A stretch of 64,000 nucleotides of DNA from Falsiroseomonas sp041690465 (GTDB lineage: Bacteria > Pseudomonadota > Alphaproteobacteria > Acetobacterales > Acetobacteraceae). Positions 51,320 to 60,008 of this stretch are shown here, in pieces; positions within the stretch are counted from its first letter, which is position 1, and each line of letters starts with the position of its first letter. Under the pieces are notes generated by a model. It was not told where the DNA came from. It did no database searches and saw only the letters and a list, made by a program, of their open reading frames with translations. The position numbers were made by a program, and so were the translations under genes. The stretch spans positions 59,233-123,232 of the forward strand of contig NZ_JAWLHG010000015.1 in assembly GCF_041690465.1 (NCBI RefSeq), written 5' to 3'.

Positions 51320-53133
51320 ACGACGCCACACGCGGCGCGGTGGATGCGGTGACGGTGGAGATCGTCCGCAAGGGCCTGCTCTCCGTCACCGAGGAGATGA
51401 AGACCAACCTGATGAGGACCGCCTACAACCTCATCATCTACGAGGCGCTGGACTTCACCGTCGGCCTGTTCACGAAGGAAGGCGAGACGGTCTCCATCGG
51501 CCTCGGCCTGCCGATGTTCATCCGCGGCATGGCGGAGACGGTGAAGGCGAAGATCCGCCATTTCGGCTATGACAACATCCACGAGGGCGACATCCTCGTC
51601 ACCAACGACGCCTACACCACCGGCAGCCACCTCAACCACTTCACCTTCAGCCTGCCGATCTTCCACGACGGCGAGCTGATCGGCTTCGCCTGCTGCATGG
51701 CGCATTGGCTGGACGTGGGCGGCACGCTCGGCACGGTCACGACGGACATCTACTCCGAGGGGATCCAGATCCCGATCGTGAAATACCGCAAGCGCGGCGA
51801 GGTGAACCAGGATCTGGTGGACATCATCGCCATGAACGTCCGCCTGCCGGACAAGGCGCTGGGCGACCTGCGCGCGCAGATCGTCGCGGTGACGACGGGC
51901 GAGCGCCGCTACCTGGAACTGGTGCGGCGCTATGGCTGGCCGGCGGTGCGAGATGCCATCCGCGTCATCATGGACCAGTCCGAGGCGCTGGCGCGCGAGA
52001 ACACGCGCAACATCCCCGACGGCATCTACGAAGCCGAATCCTACATGGATGATGATGGCGTCGATGTCGGCGAGCCGGTGCCGATCCGCGTGCGCATCGA
52101 GAAGCGCGGCGACGAGATGACGATCGATCTCTCCGAGGTCTCGAAGCAGGTGCGCGGCTTCTACAATTCCGGCGTCACCACCGGCATCGCCTGCGCGCAG
52201 GTGGCGTTCAAGTGCCTGGCCGCGCCCACCGACTACCCCGTGAACGAGGGCAGCTTCCGCCCGCTCAAGGTCATCATGCCGATGGGCACCGTGGTCAGCG
52301 CGGAACGCCCGGCGCCGATGCGCGTCTGGATGACCTATCCGATGACGGTGATCGACACCATCTTCAAGGCGCTGGCGAAGGCGATCCCGGAGCGCGTCGC
52401 CGCGGGCCACCATGCCGACCTGGTGTTCCCCAACATCCACGGCATCAACCCGAATGACGGCCGGTTCTACATCGTCGGCATCGGCCCGCTCGGCGGCGGC
52501 TGGGGCGCGAAGGCGAGCGAGGATGGCGTCTCCGCCACCGTCTGCATGAACGACGGCGACACCCACAACAGCCCGACCGAGCAGCTGGAAGCGAAGTATC
52601 CCGTGCTGGTCGAACGCTACGCGCTGCGCGAGGACAGCGGCGGTGCCGGGCGCTTCCGCGGGGGCCTGGGCTGCGAGCAGGTGGTGCAGGCGCTCGCGCC
52701 CTTCCAGCTCACCACCCGCATCGACCGCATGCATTGCAGGCCCTGGGGCCTGGATGGCGGCGGCGAGGCGGCGGGCAACGGCATCGGGCTGCGCCGCAAC
52801 GGCGAGTGGCAGGCGGAGTTCCCGAACGCCAAGGTGTTCAACGTGCGGCTCCGGCCCGGCGACGCCTACATGATGCGGTCGGGCGGCGGCGGCGGCTTCG
52901 GCCCGCCTGTGGAGCGCGATCCGCAAGCGGTCGCGCGCGACGTGCGCGAGGGCTATGTCAGCCGCGGCGTCGCGCTCGATACCTATCGCGTCGTGCTCGA
53001 TGCGGCGGGCGTGGTGGACGAGGCGGCGACACGCGCCTTGCGCGCCCACACCGACATCGCCGCCGGCAACGCCGTGCGCGGGCCTGCCGAGGACACCGGC
53101 AACGGGCCGCAGCTCGACCTCACGCCGGGCTAA
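51316..53133 (+). CDS. Hydantoinase/5-oxoprolinase B subunit
   Basis: 605-residue HyuB/OplB-type subunit. Landmarks: VEIVRKGLLSVTEEMKTNLM, IYEALDFTVGLFTKEGE, EGDILVTNDAYTTGSHLNH, HWLDVGGTLG, GFYNSGVTTGIACAQVAFKC, and the terminal AGRFRGGLGCEQ and RSGGGGGFGPPVERDP, all typical. Forms the complex with the A subunit. Start ATG 51316 in the ATGA overlap. Confidence 0.94.
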   Translation: MNDATRGAVDAVTVEIVRKGLLSVTEEMKTNLMRTAYNLIIYEALDFTVGLFTKEGETVSIGLGLPMFIRGMAETVKAKIRHFGYDNIHEGDILVTNDAYTTGSHLNHFTFSLPIFHDGELIGFACCMAHWLDVGGTLGTVTTDIYSEGIQIPIVKYRKRGEVNQDLVDIIAMNVRLPDKALGDLRAQIVAVTTGERRYLELVRRYGWPAVRDAIRVIMDQSEALARENTRNIPDGIYEAESYMDDDGVDVGEPVPIRVRIEKRGDEMTIDLSEVSKQVRGFYNSGVTTGIACAQVAFKCLAAPTDYPVNEGSFRPLKVIMPMGTVVSAERPAPMRVWMTYPMTVIDTIFKALAKAIPERVAAGHHADLVFPNIHGINPNDGRFYIVGIGPLGGGWGAKASEDGVSATVCMNDGDTHNSPTEQLEAKYPVLVERYALREDSGGAGRFRGGLGCEQVVQALAPFQLTTRIDRMHCRPWGLDGGGEAAGNGIGLRRNGEWQAEFPNAKVFNVRLRPGDAYMMRSGGGGGFGPPVERDPQAVARDVREGYVSRGVALDTYRVVLDAAGVVDEAATRALRAHTDIAAGNAVRGPAEDTGNGPQLDLTPG

Positions 53134-53139
53134 GGCGAC

Positions 53140-53538
53140 ATGGGCGCGGAGCTGCGGGAGCGGGTGCAGCGCCTGGCCACGCTCTGGCGCGTGGTGGTGT
53201 CGCGTCCGCCGCATCCCGCGGGCTGCACCTGCATGGGCCACATGCTGATCCCGGCGATGAACGCGCGGGACATGGAGGCCGACATCCTGGACTACATGCG
53301 CGGCCGCTACGCCGCGGAAGGCCTAGGCGCGCTGGTGGCGCTGCTGGATGCGCGCGCCGCGGCGCGCGAGGCCACCGACATCCCGGCGCAGCCATTCCGC
53401 GCCTGGCTGCTCCATCTGCCGGAGGCGGGCATCGAGCCGGCGGCGCTCGACCGCTTCACCGCCGACCTGCTCGCCACGCTGGACTCCTTCGAGGCGAACA
53501 GCCGCGGCGCACCGGGCGGCGGCCTGTTCTGCACCTGA
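53140..53538 (+). CDS. Hypothetical protein of the hydantoinase operon
   Basis: 132 residues, soluble, beginning 6 bases after the B-subunit stop. The only distinctive motif is PPHPAGCTCMGHMLIPAMNA (about 23-42) with two Cys and two His that could bind metal. The rest is helical. Small proteins at this place in hydantoinase operons may help assembly, but I recognise no family. Converges on the ABC ATPase gene, 6 bases apart. Confidence 0.7.
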   Translation: MGAELRERVQRLATLWRVVVSRPPHPAGCTCMGHMLIPAMNARDMEADILDYMRGRYAAEGLGALVALLDARAAAREATDIPAQPFRAWLLHLPEAGIEPAALDRFTADLLATLDSFEANSRGAPGGGLFCT

Positions 53539-53544
53539 CCGGCC

Positions 53545-54639
53545 TCACCCGCCGCCGTGGCGCACCGCCACGCCGGTCCCCGCATCGAACAGGTGCAGGC
53601 GCTCGGCATCGAAGCGGAGCCGCACGCCCTCCCCTTCCGTGATGCGGATCGCGCGCGGATCGGCGCGCGCCACCACCTCGGTCTCGTCCCGCCCGCGCAC
53701 GGTGAGGAACAGGTCCGCACCGGCAAGCTCGGTCAGCACGACGCGCAGATCCGATCCGCCGTCGGGCTCCACCGCGATCGCTTCCGGCCGCACGCCGAGA
53801 CGGGTGGCGCGGCCCTCGCGCGGGGTTGCGCCGCCATTGCCGAGCGGGATGCGCCCGAGCGCGGTGGCATAGACCAGGCCGTCGGCGCCGGCCTCCAGCG
53901 TGCCGTCGAGGAAATTCGTCTCGCGGTCGCCGACGAAGTTCGCGACGAAGATGTTCGCCGGCCGCTCGTAGATCTCCGCCGGGGCGCCGTATTGCTGCAG
54001 CTTCCCATGGTCGAACACCGCGATGCGGGAGGAGAGCGTCATCGCCTCCGCCTGGTCATGCGTGACATAGACGATGGTGGAGCCGAGCTGGTGGTGCAGC
54101 GCCTTCAGGTCGCGCCGCATGCGGATGCGCAGGCGTGCGTCGAGGTTCGAGAGCGGCTCGTCCAGCAGGAACACCTTGGGGTCCCGCACCATGGCGCGGC
54201 CAAGCGCCACGCGCTGCTGCTGCCCGCCCGAGATCTCCTTCGGGTAGCGCGCCAGCAGCGGCGCGACGCCGAGCGTGCCGGCCACGCGCTCCACCTTCGC
54301 GCGGATCGTCGCCGCATCCGGCCGCGGCTTCCGCGCCTCGAGCGGGAAGGCGATGTTCTCGAACACGGTGAGGTGCGGATAGAGCGCATAGTTCTGGAAC
54401 ACCATGGCGATGTCGCGCTGTTCCGGCGGCAGGCCCGTGATGTCGCGCGTGCCGATGCGGATGCTGCCGGTATCGGCATCCATCAGCCCGGCCAGCAGGT
54501 TGAGCGTGGTGGACTTGCCCGAGCCGGAGGGGCCGAGCAGGGAGACGAACTCCCCCTCCTCCACGCGCAGGTCGAGCGCATCGAGCGCGACCACCTCGCC
54601 ATAGCGCTTGCTGACGCCTTCGAAGGTCACGGTGGACAT
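53545..54639 (-). CDS. ABC transporter ATP-binding protein (UgpC/MalK type)
   Basis: 364-residue sugar or polyol-type ATPase. Walker A GPSGSGKS, Q-loop MVFQNYALYPHLTV, signature EISGGQQQR, Walker B VFLLDEPLSNLD, switch VTHDQAEAM, and a C-terminal TOBE/OB domain (about 240-360) with LGVRPEAIAVEP. Complete. It follows the chimeric permease by 4 bases. With no binding protein and only one, defective permease nearby, it may be a remnant or may serve another system, as MalK-type ATPases can be shared. Confidence 0.92.
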   Translation of the reverse strand: MSTVTFEGVSKRYGEVVALDALDLRVEEGEFVSLLGPSGSGKSTTLNLLAGLMDADTGSIRIGTRDITGLPPEQRDIAMVFQNYALYPHLTVFENIAFPLEARKPRPDAATIRAKVERVAGTLGVAPLLARYPKEISGGQQQRVALGRAMVRDPKVFLLDEPLSNLDARLRIRMRRDLKALHHQLGSTIVYVTHDQAEAMTLSSRIAVFDHGKLQQYGAPAEIYERPANIFVANFVGDRETNFLDGTLEAGADGLVYATALGRIPLGNGGATPREGRATRLGVRPEAIAVEPDGGSDLRVVLTELAGADLFLTVRGRDETEVVARADPRAIRITEGEGVRLRFDAERLHLFDAGTGVAVRHGGG

Positions 54640-54643
54640 CGGT

Positions 54644-55384
54644 TCAGCCCTTCACCCCGCCACCGGTCAGCCCGGACATGAAGTAGCGCTGCAGGAACAC
54701 GAAGACGGCGATGATCGGCACGATGGAGACTAATGAGGCCGCCAGCAGCGGGCCCCATTCGCGCCCGTAGAAGCCGAGGTAGAAGTAGATCGCCACCGGG
54801 AAGGTGCGCGTCGCCTCGGAGGAGGTCATGGTCACCGCCACCACGAAGTCGTTCCAGGCGAAGACCAGAATGAACAGCGCCGCCGCGACGAGGCCGGGCT
54901 TGGAGAGCGGCAGCACGACCTTGCGCAAGGTGGCCAGCGGCGTGCAGCCATCCACCCGCGCAGCGTTCTCCACCTCCACCGGCAGCGACATGAAGTAGCC
55001 GTAGAGCATCCAGATCGCCGCCGGCAGCTGGTAGGCGGTATAGAGCAGCACCAGGCCAAGCCGCGTGTCGAACAGGCCGAGCACGGAGATCAGCGTGAAG
55101 GTCGGCACCAGCAGCGAGGCGATCGGGATGCTCATCACCGCGACGATCACCATCATCGCCGCGGTGCGGCCGCGGAAGTCGTAGCGCAGCGCATTGAGCA
55201 CCTCCTCCGAGCCCAGCACGCGCCAGTAGTTGTCGAGCCCGGTGAAGTTCCGGACACGGAAGAAGCGGACATTGTGCAGGCTGTACCAGACGCCGACCAC
55301 CAGCGGGCCGAGCACCAGCAGCAGCTCGACCGCCAGCGCCGGCGCCAGCAGCCGGTAGGGAACGAAGCGCTCCGCGCGACGCAC
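54644..55384 (-). CDS. Chimeric ABC permease: UgpA-like start fused to UgpE-like remainder
   Basis: 246 residues from GTG 55384 (weak ribosome site; an ATG at 55444 is the alternative and would run antisense into the dioxygenase). Residues 1-66 match the N-terminus of a MalF/UgpA permease: first span, WYSLHNVRFF, NFTGLDNYWRVLGSEEVLNAL. From about residue 67 the protein reads YDFRGRTAA and continues as the last two thirds of a MalG/UgpE permease: GLFDTRLGLVLLYTAYQLP, EAA loop ENAARVDGCTPLATLRKVVL, and RYFMSGLTGGGVKG at the end. About 225 residues of the first and 100 of the second are missing, in frame. Probably a deletion between tandem permease genes. Confidence 0.75.
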   Translation of the reverse strand: MRRAERFVPYRLLAPALAVELLLVLGPLVVGVWYSLHNVRFFRVRNFTGLDNYWRVLGSEEVLNALRYDFRGRTAAMMVIVAVMSIPIASLLVPTFTLISVLGLFDTRLGLVLLYTAYQLPAAIWMLYGYFMSLPVEVENAARVDGCTPLATLRKVVLPLSKPGLVAAALFILVFAWNDFVVAVTMTSSEATRTFPVAIYFYLGFYGREWGPLLAASLVSIVPIIAVFVFLQRYFMSGLTGGGVKG

Positions 55385-55436
55385 GCTACCGCCGGTCGCT
55401 AGCGTCCGCTCTCCCCCGGAGGAGACGAGCCATGCG

Positions 55437-56288
55437 ATCCGCATCCGCCCGACCGGCGCCGCACTCGGCGCCGATGTGGAGGGCGTGGACCTTGCGAACC
55501 TCACGGATGCGGAGTTCGCGGTGATCCACCAGGCCTGGCTCGACCACATGGTGCTGCGCCTCCGCAACCAGCACATCGACGACGCGGCGCATGTCGCGCT
55601 CGGCCGCCGGTTCGGCGAGCTCGATTTCAATCCGGGCACGCGGCTGACCGGAAAGGTCTATGTCGAGGGCTTCCCGGAGATCGTGAAGATCTCGAACATC
55701 GTCGAGAACGGGAAGCCGGTCGGCGAGCTCGGCGCCGGCGAGGCGGATTGGCACAGCGACATGTGCTTCATCGAGACCCCGCCCTCGGCCAGCCTGCTCC
55801 GCTCGCTGGAGATCCCGCCGGAGGGCGGCGACACCAGCTGGATGAACATGGAAGCCGCCTATGCCGGGCTGCCGGAGGAGCTGAAGCGGGCGGTCGTCGG
55901 GCGCAGCATCAAGCACGATGCGGTCTATGTCTCCTCCGGCCGGCAGCGGCCGGGCACGGTGGCGCCGGCCAGCGGCGATATCCGCGACATCGCCGGCGCG
56001 GTGCACCCGATCGTGCGCACGCATCCGCTGACCGGGCGCAAGTCGCTCTACCTCGGCAAGCGCCACAACGCCTATGTCATGGGGATGGAGGTCGCGGAGA
56101 GCGAGAGGCTGCTCGATGCGCTGTGGGCGCACGCGCTCGGCGGCGACTTCACCTGGACGCAGCATTGGCGCGTCGGCGACATGATGATCTGGGACAACCG
56201 CTGCACCATGCACCAGCGCGGCGCCTTCGATTCCGGCGCAAGGCGGCTGCTGCACCGGGTCGTCGTGAAGGGGCAGAAGCCGGCCTGA
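55437..56288 (+). pseudogene. TauD/TfdA-family dioxygenase with apparent start-proximal frameshift
   Basis: Fe(II)/2-oxoglutarate dioxygenase. Homology begins at 55437 with IRIRPTGAALGADVEGVDL, and the iron ligands WHSDMCF (His, Asp) and the late LLHRVVVKG Arg region with MHQRGAF (His) are intact. GGAGGAGACGAGCC-ATG at 55432 is an ideal start, but ATG is followed by CGATCC instead of the GCGATCC needed for M-A-I-R-I-R, so one G seems lost. No ATG, GTG or TTG opens the right frame before GTG 55476, which would drop about 14 residues. Either a 1-base deletion or a sequence error; the rest of the gene is undamaged. Confidence 0.7.
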
Positions 56289-56406
56289 CGCGAGACGGCC
56301 GGCGCGCATCCTGCGCAGCCCGCAGCGCTCCGGCTCGTTGGTCGTTGGGTAGATCCACGCCGGGGGGCGAGTTGACCCTCCCGCGACCTGCCCTGAGCGC
56401 AGCGCC

Positions 56407-56835
56407 TCAGCCCAGCCACAGGCGCCGGTCGAAGCGGAACGGCGTGCAGGCTTCCAGACGTGCTTCCCCCGCGCGTTGATGCGCCGGGTTCAGCAGCAGG
56501 TTCCGCCCCTCCTGCACGATGATGCTCGGCACGCGCAGCAGCGCGCTGCGCCGGTCGCGCAGCCAGGCATCGCCGATGGCGCGCGGCTCCTCGGGCGTCG
56601 CGTCCACATCCTCCACGCTGTCGGGCAGCGCGACGCGCATCAGCACGTGGTCATGCACCAGCTTCTCGTAGGGCATGTCGAGATGCGCACGCATCTCCAG
56701 CACCGCGAGCGCCGGGTGTTCGGAGAGGTAGACCACGCGGCTGCCCGGGCTGTTCCAGCGCTCGCCGTCCTCGGCCTGCCGTCCACTGAGGTCGGCGTGG
56801 TGTCGTCGGCAGATCTGCCAGCCTGTGAGCGCCAT
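56407..56835 (-). CDS. RES-domain toxin (NAD+ phosphorylase type), no adjacent antitoxin
   Basis: 142 residues. The RES family order is complete: ICRRHHADLSG with the first Arg, RWNSPGSRVVYLSEHPAL, the Glu in AVLEMRAHL, and the Ser of VPSIIVQEGRNLLLNPAH. Members degrade NAD+ and are held by an Xre/DUF2384 antitoxin usually encoded just upstream. Here only about 95 bases separate it from the stop of the enoyl-CoA hydratase, with no such gene on either side. Either the antitoxin is lost or elsewhere, or this RES protein is tamed. Confidence 0.85.
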   Translation of the reverse strand: MALTGWQICRRHHADLSGRQAEDGERWNSPGSRVVYLSEHPALAVLEMRAHLDMPYEKLVHDHVLMRVALPDSVEDVDATPEEPRAIGDAWLRDRRSALLRVPSIIVQEGRNLLLNPAHQRAGEARLEACTPFRFDRRLWLG

Positions 56836-56929
56836 GCAGGCCAGGACGCGCGCCGAGGAACCGGGTTCCGGGCGCCTGCGGGAAGGTGGCGCCGGCGGGC
56901 GGGGCGGGTGCTTACCGCCCCGCGCGGCG

Positions 56930-57736
56930 CTACCGGCCCTTGAACTGCGGCTTGCGCTTTTCCATGAAGGCGCGACGGCCTTCGACGTAGTCCTCGCTGG
57001 CGAAGCAGGCCTTCACCAGGCGGTCGCACATCGCCTCGTCCGCCGCGCCGCGATCCTTCACCGCCTCGTTGATGATCGCCTTGGAACTGGCGACCGTCAG
57101 CGGCGCGTTGCCGGCGATGGTGGTGGCATAGCCCACCACGAATTCCTCCAGCTTGTCGTTCGGCACCACCCGGTTCACCAACCCCATGATCCGCGCTTCC
57201 TCGGAGGTCCAGCGCTTAGCCGTGAAGAAGATCTCCTTGGCGAAGGAGGGGCCGACCACGTCCACCAGCTTGCGCAGGCCGGAGATCGGATAGCCCAGGC
57301 CGAGCTTCGCCGCCGGCACGCCGAAGCTCGCCGTCTCGCCGCAGATGCGCAGGTCGCAGCACACCGCCAGCGCGGTGCCGCCGCCGATGCAGTGGCCCTG
57401 GATCATCGCGATGGTCGGCTTCGGGCAGGCGTAGAGCAGATCATAGACCTTCGCGGTCTGCGCCTGGTAGGCGTTCACCGCCTCCTCGCTCGAGCGCTCG
57501 GATTCGAACTTCGAGATGTCGGCGCCCGAGACGAAGGCCTTGCCGCCGGCGCCGGTGACGACCACCACGCGCACCGCGTCATCGGCGATGAAGTCGGTCA
57601 GGATGCGCTCGGCCGCCTGCCACATCTCCATCGAGACGGCGTTGTGCCGCTCCGGGTTGTTGAAGGTCATCCAGCCGATGCCGTCCGCCTTGCGGGCGAG
57701 CATCTTCTCGGAGCCGGTTACCATCATGCCGTCCAT
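56930..57736 (-). CDS. Enoyl-CoA hydratase/isomerase family protein
   Basis: 268-residue crotonase-fold enzyme. Oxyanion-hole segments VSGADISKFE and QGHCIGGGTALAVCCDLRI are present, then FGVPAAKLGLGYP. The glutamates of true hydratases are not both evident: the second region reads LGYPISGLRKL, so the exact reaction (hydration, isomerisation or other) is uncertain. GGGAAGAAG precedes ATG 57736. Downstream of the CoA-transferase, 128 bases apart, so both may handle the same CoA ester. Confidence 0.91.
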   Translation of the reverse strand: MDGMMVTGSEKMLARKADGIGWMTFNNPERHNAVSMEMWQAAERILTDFIADDAVRVVVVTGAGGKAFVSGADISKFESERSSEEAVNAYQAQTAKVYDLLYACPKPTIAMIQGHCIGGGTALAVCCDLRICGETASFGVPAAKLGLGYPISGLRKLVDVVGPSFAKEIFFTAKRWTSEEARIMGLVNRVVPNDKLEEFVVGYATTIAGNAPLTVASSKAIINEAVKDRGAADEAMCDRLVKACFASEDYVEGRRAFMEKRKPQFKGR

Positions 57737-57864
57737 TTGCTTCTTCCCTCAGCCGCCGGGCAGCCGCTCCGCGGTCTTGGCTTCGCGCCGACGCACTGGC
57801 GCCCGGTTGGATTGTCGGTCTGCGCGCGGGCCGCCCTCGGCGGCCGAAGATGGCCCGCGGCCCT

Positions 57865-59067
57865 TCAGATCACCTGGCGCGCACGCAGATCGTCGATCGC
57901 GGCCTTGTCGATGCCGAGATCGAGCAGGATCTCGTCGGTGTTCTGGCCGAGCTCCGGCGGGTGGGAGACGATGTGCGACGGCGTGCGGGAGAGCTTGATC
58001 GGCTGGCCGACATAGGCGACCTCGCCCTTGTTGCCGCCGTTCAGCTTCTGCGCGATGCCGAGGTGCTGAACCTGCGGGTCGGCGAACATCTCATCCACCT
58101 TGTAGATCGGCCCGCAGGGCACGCCGGCCTCGTTCAGGCGCGATACCCAGTTCGCCATGGTGTCGGTGAGCGTCACCGCCTCGATCTCCGCGTTCAGCGC
58201 GTCGCGGTTCTGGCTGCGCGATGCGGCAGTGGCATAGCGCTCATCGGTCAGCCATTCCGGCTTGCCGAGCACCTGGCAGAAGCGCTGCCAGATCTTCTGC
58301 CCGGTCGCGGCGATGTTCATGTAGCCGTCGGAGGTCTTGAACACCCCGGTCGGGATCGAGGTCGGGTGGTTGTTGCCGGCCTGCTTCGGCACCTCGCCCT
58401 GCATCAGCCAGCGGCTGGCCTGGAAGTCCAGCATGAAGATCTGCGCCTGCAGCAGGGACGACTGCACCCACTGCCCCTTGCCGGAGACCTCGCGCTCCAG
58501 CAGCGCGACCAGGATGCCCTGGGCGGCGAAGATGCCGGCGCAGAGATCGGCGATCGGAATGCCGACGCGCACCGGCCCCTGGTCCGGCAGGCCGGTGATG
58601 GACATCAGCCCGCCCATCCCCTGCGCGATCTGGTCGAAGCCCGGGCGGCCGGCATACGGCCCGTCCTGCCCGAAGCCGGAGATGGAGGCATAGACGAGGC
58701 GCGGGTTCACCGCCGCCATCGCCTCGTAGTCGATGCCGAGGCGCGTCTTCACGTCGGGGCGGAAATTCTCGACGATGACGTCGGCCTTCGCGGCGAGCTT
58801 CTTCAGCAGCGCCACGCCATCCGGCGACTTCAGATTGAGCGTCATCGCCCGCTTGTTGCGATGCAGGTTCTGGAAGTCCGAGCCGTGGCGCGGGCCGCCC
58901 ATCGGGTCGCCCTCGTCGAGCGCGGGCGGCATCTCGATCTTGATGACGTCGGCGCCCCAGTCGGCAAGCTGGCGCACGCAGGTGGGGCCGGAGCGCACCC
59001 GCGTCAGGTCCAGCACCGTGAAGCGCGACAGCGCGGTCGAGGCCGGCTTGGCGTGACCATCTGGCAT
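57865..59067 (-). CDS. CaiB/BaiF family CoA-transferase
   Basis: 400-residue class III CoA-transferase. Landmarks: VLDLTRVRSGPTCVRQLADW, GADVIKIE, NKRAMTLNLKSPDG, VIVENFRPDVKTRLGIDY (with the catalytic Asp expected near the end of this block), SGFGQDGPY and HPTSIPTGVFKTSDGYMN. AAGGAGG before ATG 59067. Divergent from the GntR-TTT operon, so likely activates the carboxylate that this transporter brings in. Confidence 0.93.
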   Translation of the reverse strand: MPDGHAKPASTALSRFTVLDLTRVRSGPTCVRQLADWGADVIKIEMPPALDEGDPMGGPRHGSDFQNLHRNKRAMTLNLKSPDGVALLKKLAAKADVIVENFRPDVKTRLGIDYEAMAAVNPRLVYASISGFGQDGPYAGRPGFDQIAQGMGGLMSITGLPDQGPVRVGIPIADLCAGIFAAQGILVALLEREVSGKGQWVQSSLLQAQIFMLDFQASRWLMQGEVPKQAGNNHPTSIPTGVFKTSDGYMNIAATGQKIWQRFCQVLGKPEWLTDERYATAASRSQNRDALNAEIEAVTLTDTMANWVSRLNEAGVPCGPIYKVDEMFADPQVQHLGIAQKLNGGNKGEVAYVGQPIKLSRTPSHIVSHPPELGQNTDEILLDLGIDKAAIDDLRARQVI

Positions 59068-59162
59068 CGGCGGTTCCTCCTTCGCAGCGCGCGGTCTTAG
59101 CATCGGCGGCGCCCGGTGCAAACTGTTGACAGATGACAGCACGCGGCGCCACCCTCCGGACC

Positions 59163-60008
59163 ATGGAGGAGACACCCACCCGCGCCGCAAAGGCGGGCGG
59201 CGCCAAGGGCAGCGCGCAACACGGTGCCGAGGCGCCGAGCGCGCTCGAGATCGTGCGTACCCGCTCCCTCTCCTCCCTCGTCGCCCAGGAAATCGAGCGC
59301 ATGATCCTCGCCGGCACGCTCGCCGCGGGGGAGCGGCTGAACGAGCAGGCGCTTGCCTCGCGGCTCGGCGTCTCCCGCGGGCCGGTGCGAGAGGCGGTGC
59401 GCGGGCTGGAACGCAGCGGGCTGGTCGTCGCCGTGCGCAACCAGGGCACCTATGTGCGCCAGGTCAGCGCGGAGGAGGCATTGGAGGTCTATGACCTGCG
59501 CGCCGCCATCACCGGGCTGGCCTGCGCGCGCCTGGCGTCCCGCGCGAAGCCTGCCCAGGTCGCCGCCCTGCGTGCGCTGCTGAAGCGGATGGAGGCGGCC
59601 TGGCGCGCCGACGACCCGCCCGCCTACTACGCTGCCAACCTCGACTTCCACGCCACGCTGCTGGCGGAGGGCGCCGGGCCGCGGATGCGCCGGCTGTACG
59701 AGGAACTCGGCCACGAGCTGCACCTCTACCGGCGCCGCGCGCTAGTGCAGCCGGAGAACATGCGCGAGAGCAACGCCGAGCACGAGGCCATCCTGCGTGC
59801 CATCGCAGGCCACGACCCGGCCGCCGCGCGCGCGGCCGGCGAGGCGCATATCGCCGGCGGCAAGCGCCGCTTCCAGGCGACCGACATCACCACGCCGCGC
59901 CGTGCGGCATCAGAGGGAGAGAACGACCATGACACACGCAAAGCTGAACCGCCGCGGCCTGCTCGCCGGCTCGGCGGCACTCGGCGCCGGGCTGTTCGCG
60001 CCGGCTAG
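59163..60008 (+). CDS. GntR family regulator (FadR/FCD subgroup)
   Basis: 281 residues from ATG 59163 (ATG 59133 is possible; neither has a clear ribosome site). Winged helix NEQALASRLGVSRGPVREAV and an FCD effector domain with the metal-binding positions in NLDFHATLL (Asp, His) and NAEHEAILRAIAGHD (His). The last 26 codons overlap the next gene by 80 bases in another frame and encode an Arg/Pro-rich tail unlike the family. It probably controls the tctCBA genes behind it and the CoA-transferase gene opposite. Confidence 0.88.
   Translation: MEETPTRAAKAGGAKGSAQHGAEAPSALEIVRTRSLSSLVAQEIERMILAGTLAAGERLNEQALASRLGVSRGPVREAVRGLERSGLVVAVRNQGTYVRQVSAEEALEVYDLRAAITGLACARLASRAKPAQVAALRALLKRMEAAWRADDPPAYYAANLDFHATLLAEGAGPRMRRLYEELGHELHLYRRRALVQPENMRESNAEHEAILRAIAGHDPAAARAAGEAHIAGGKRRFQATDITTPRRAASEGENDHDTRKAEPPRPARRLGGTRRRAVRAG

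Noticed and set aside
59124..59129. TTGACA as a promoter -35 for the GntR gene
   Set aside because: No acceptable -10 lies 16-18 bases downstream. The neighbouring TGACA-GA-TGACA could be an operator but is not a convincing palindrome.
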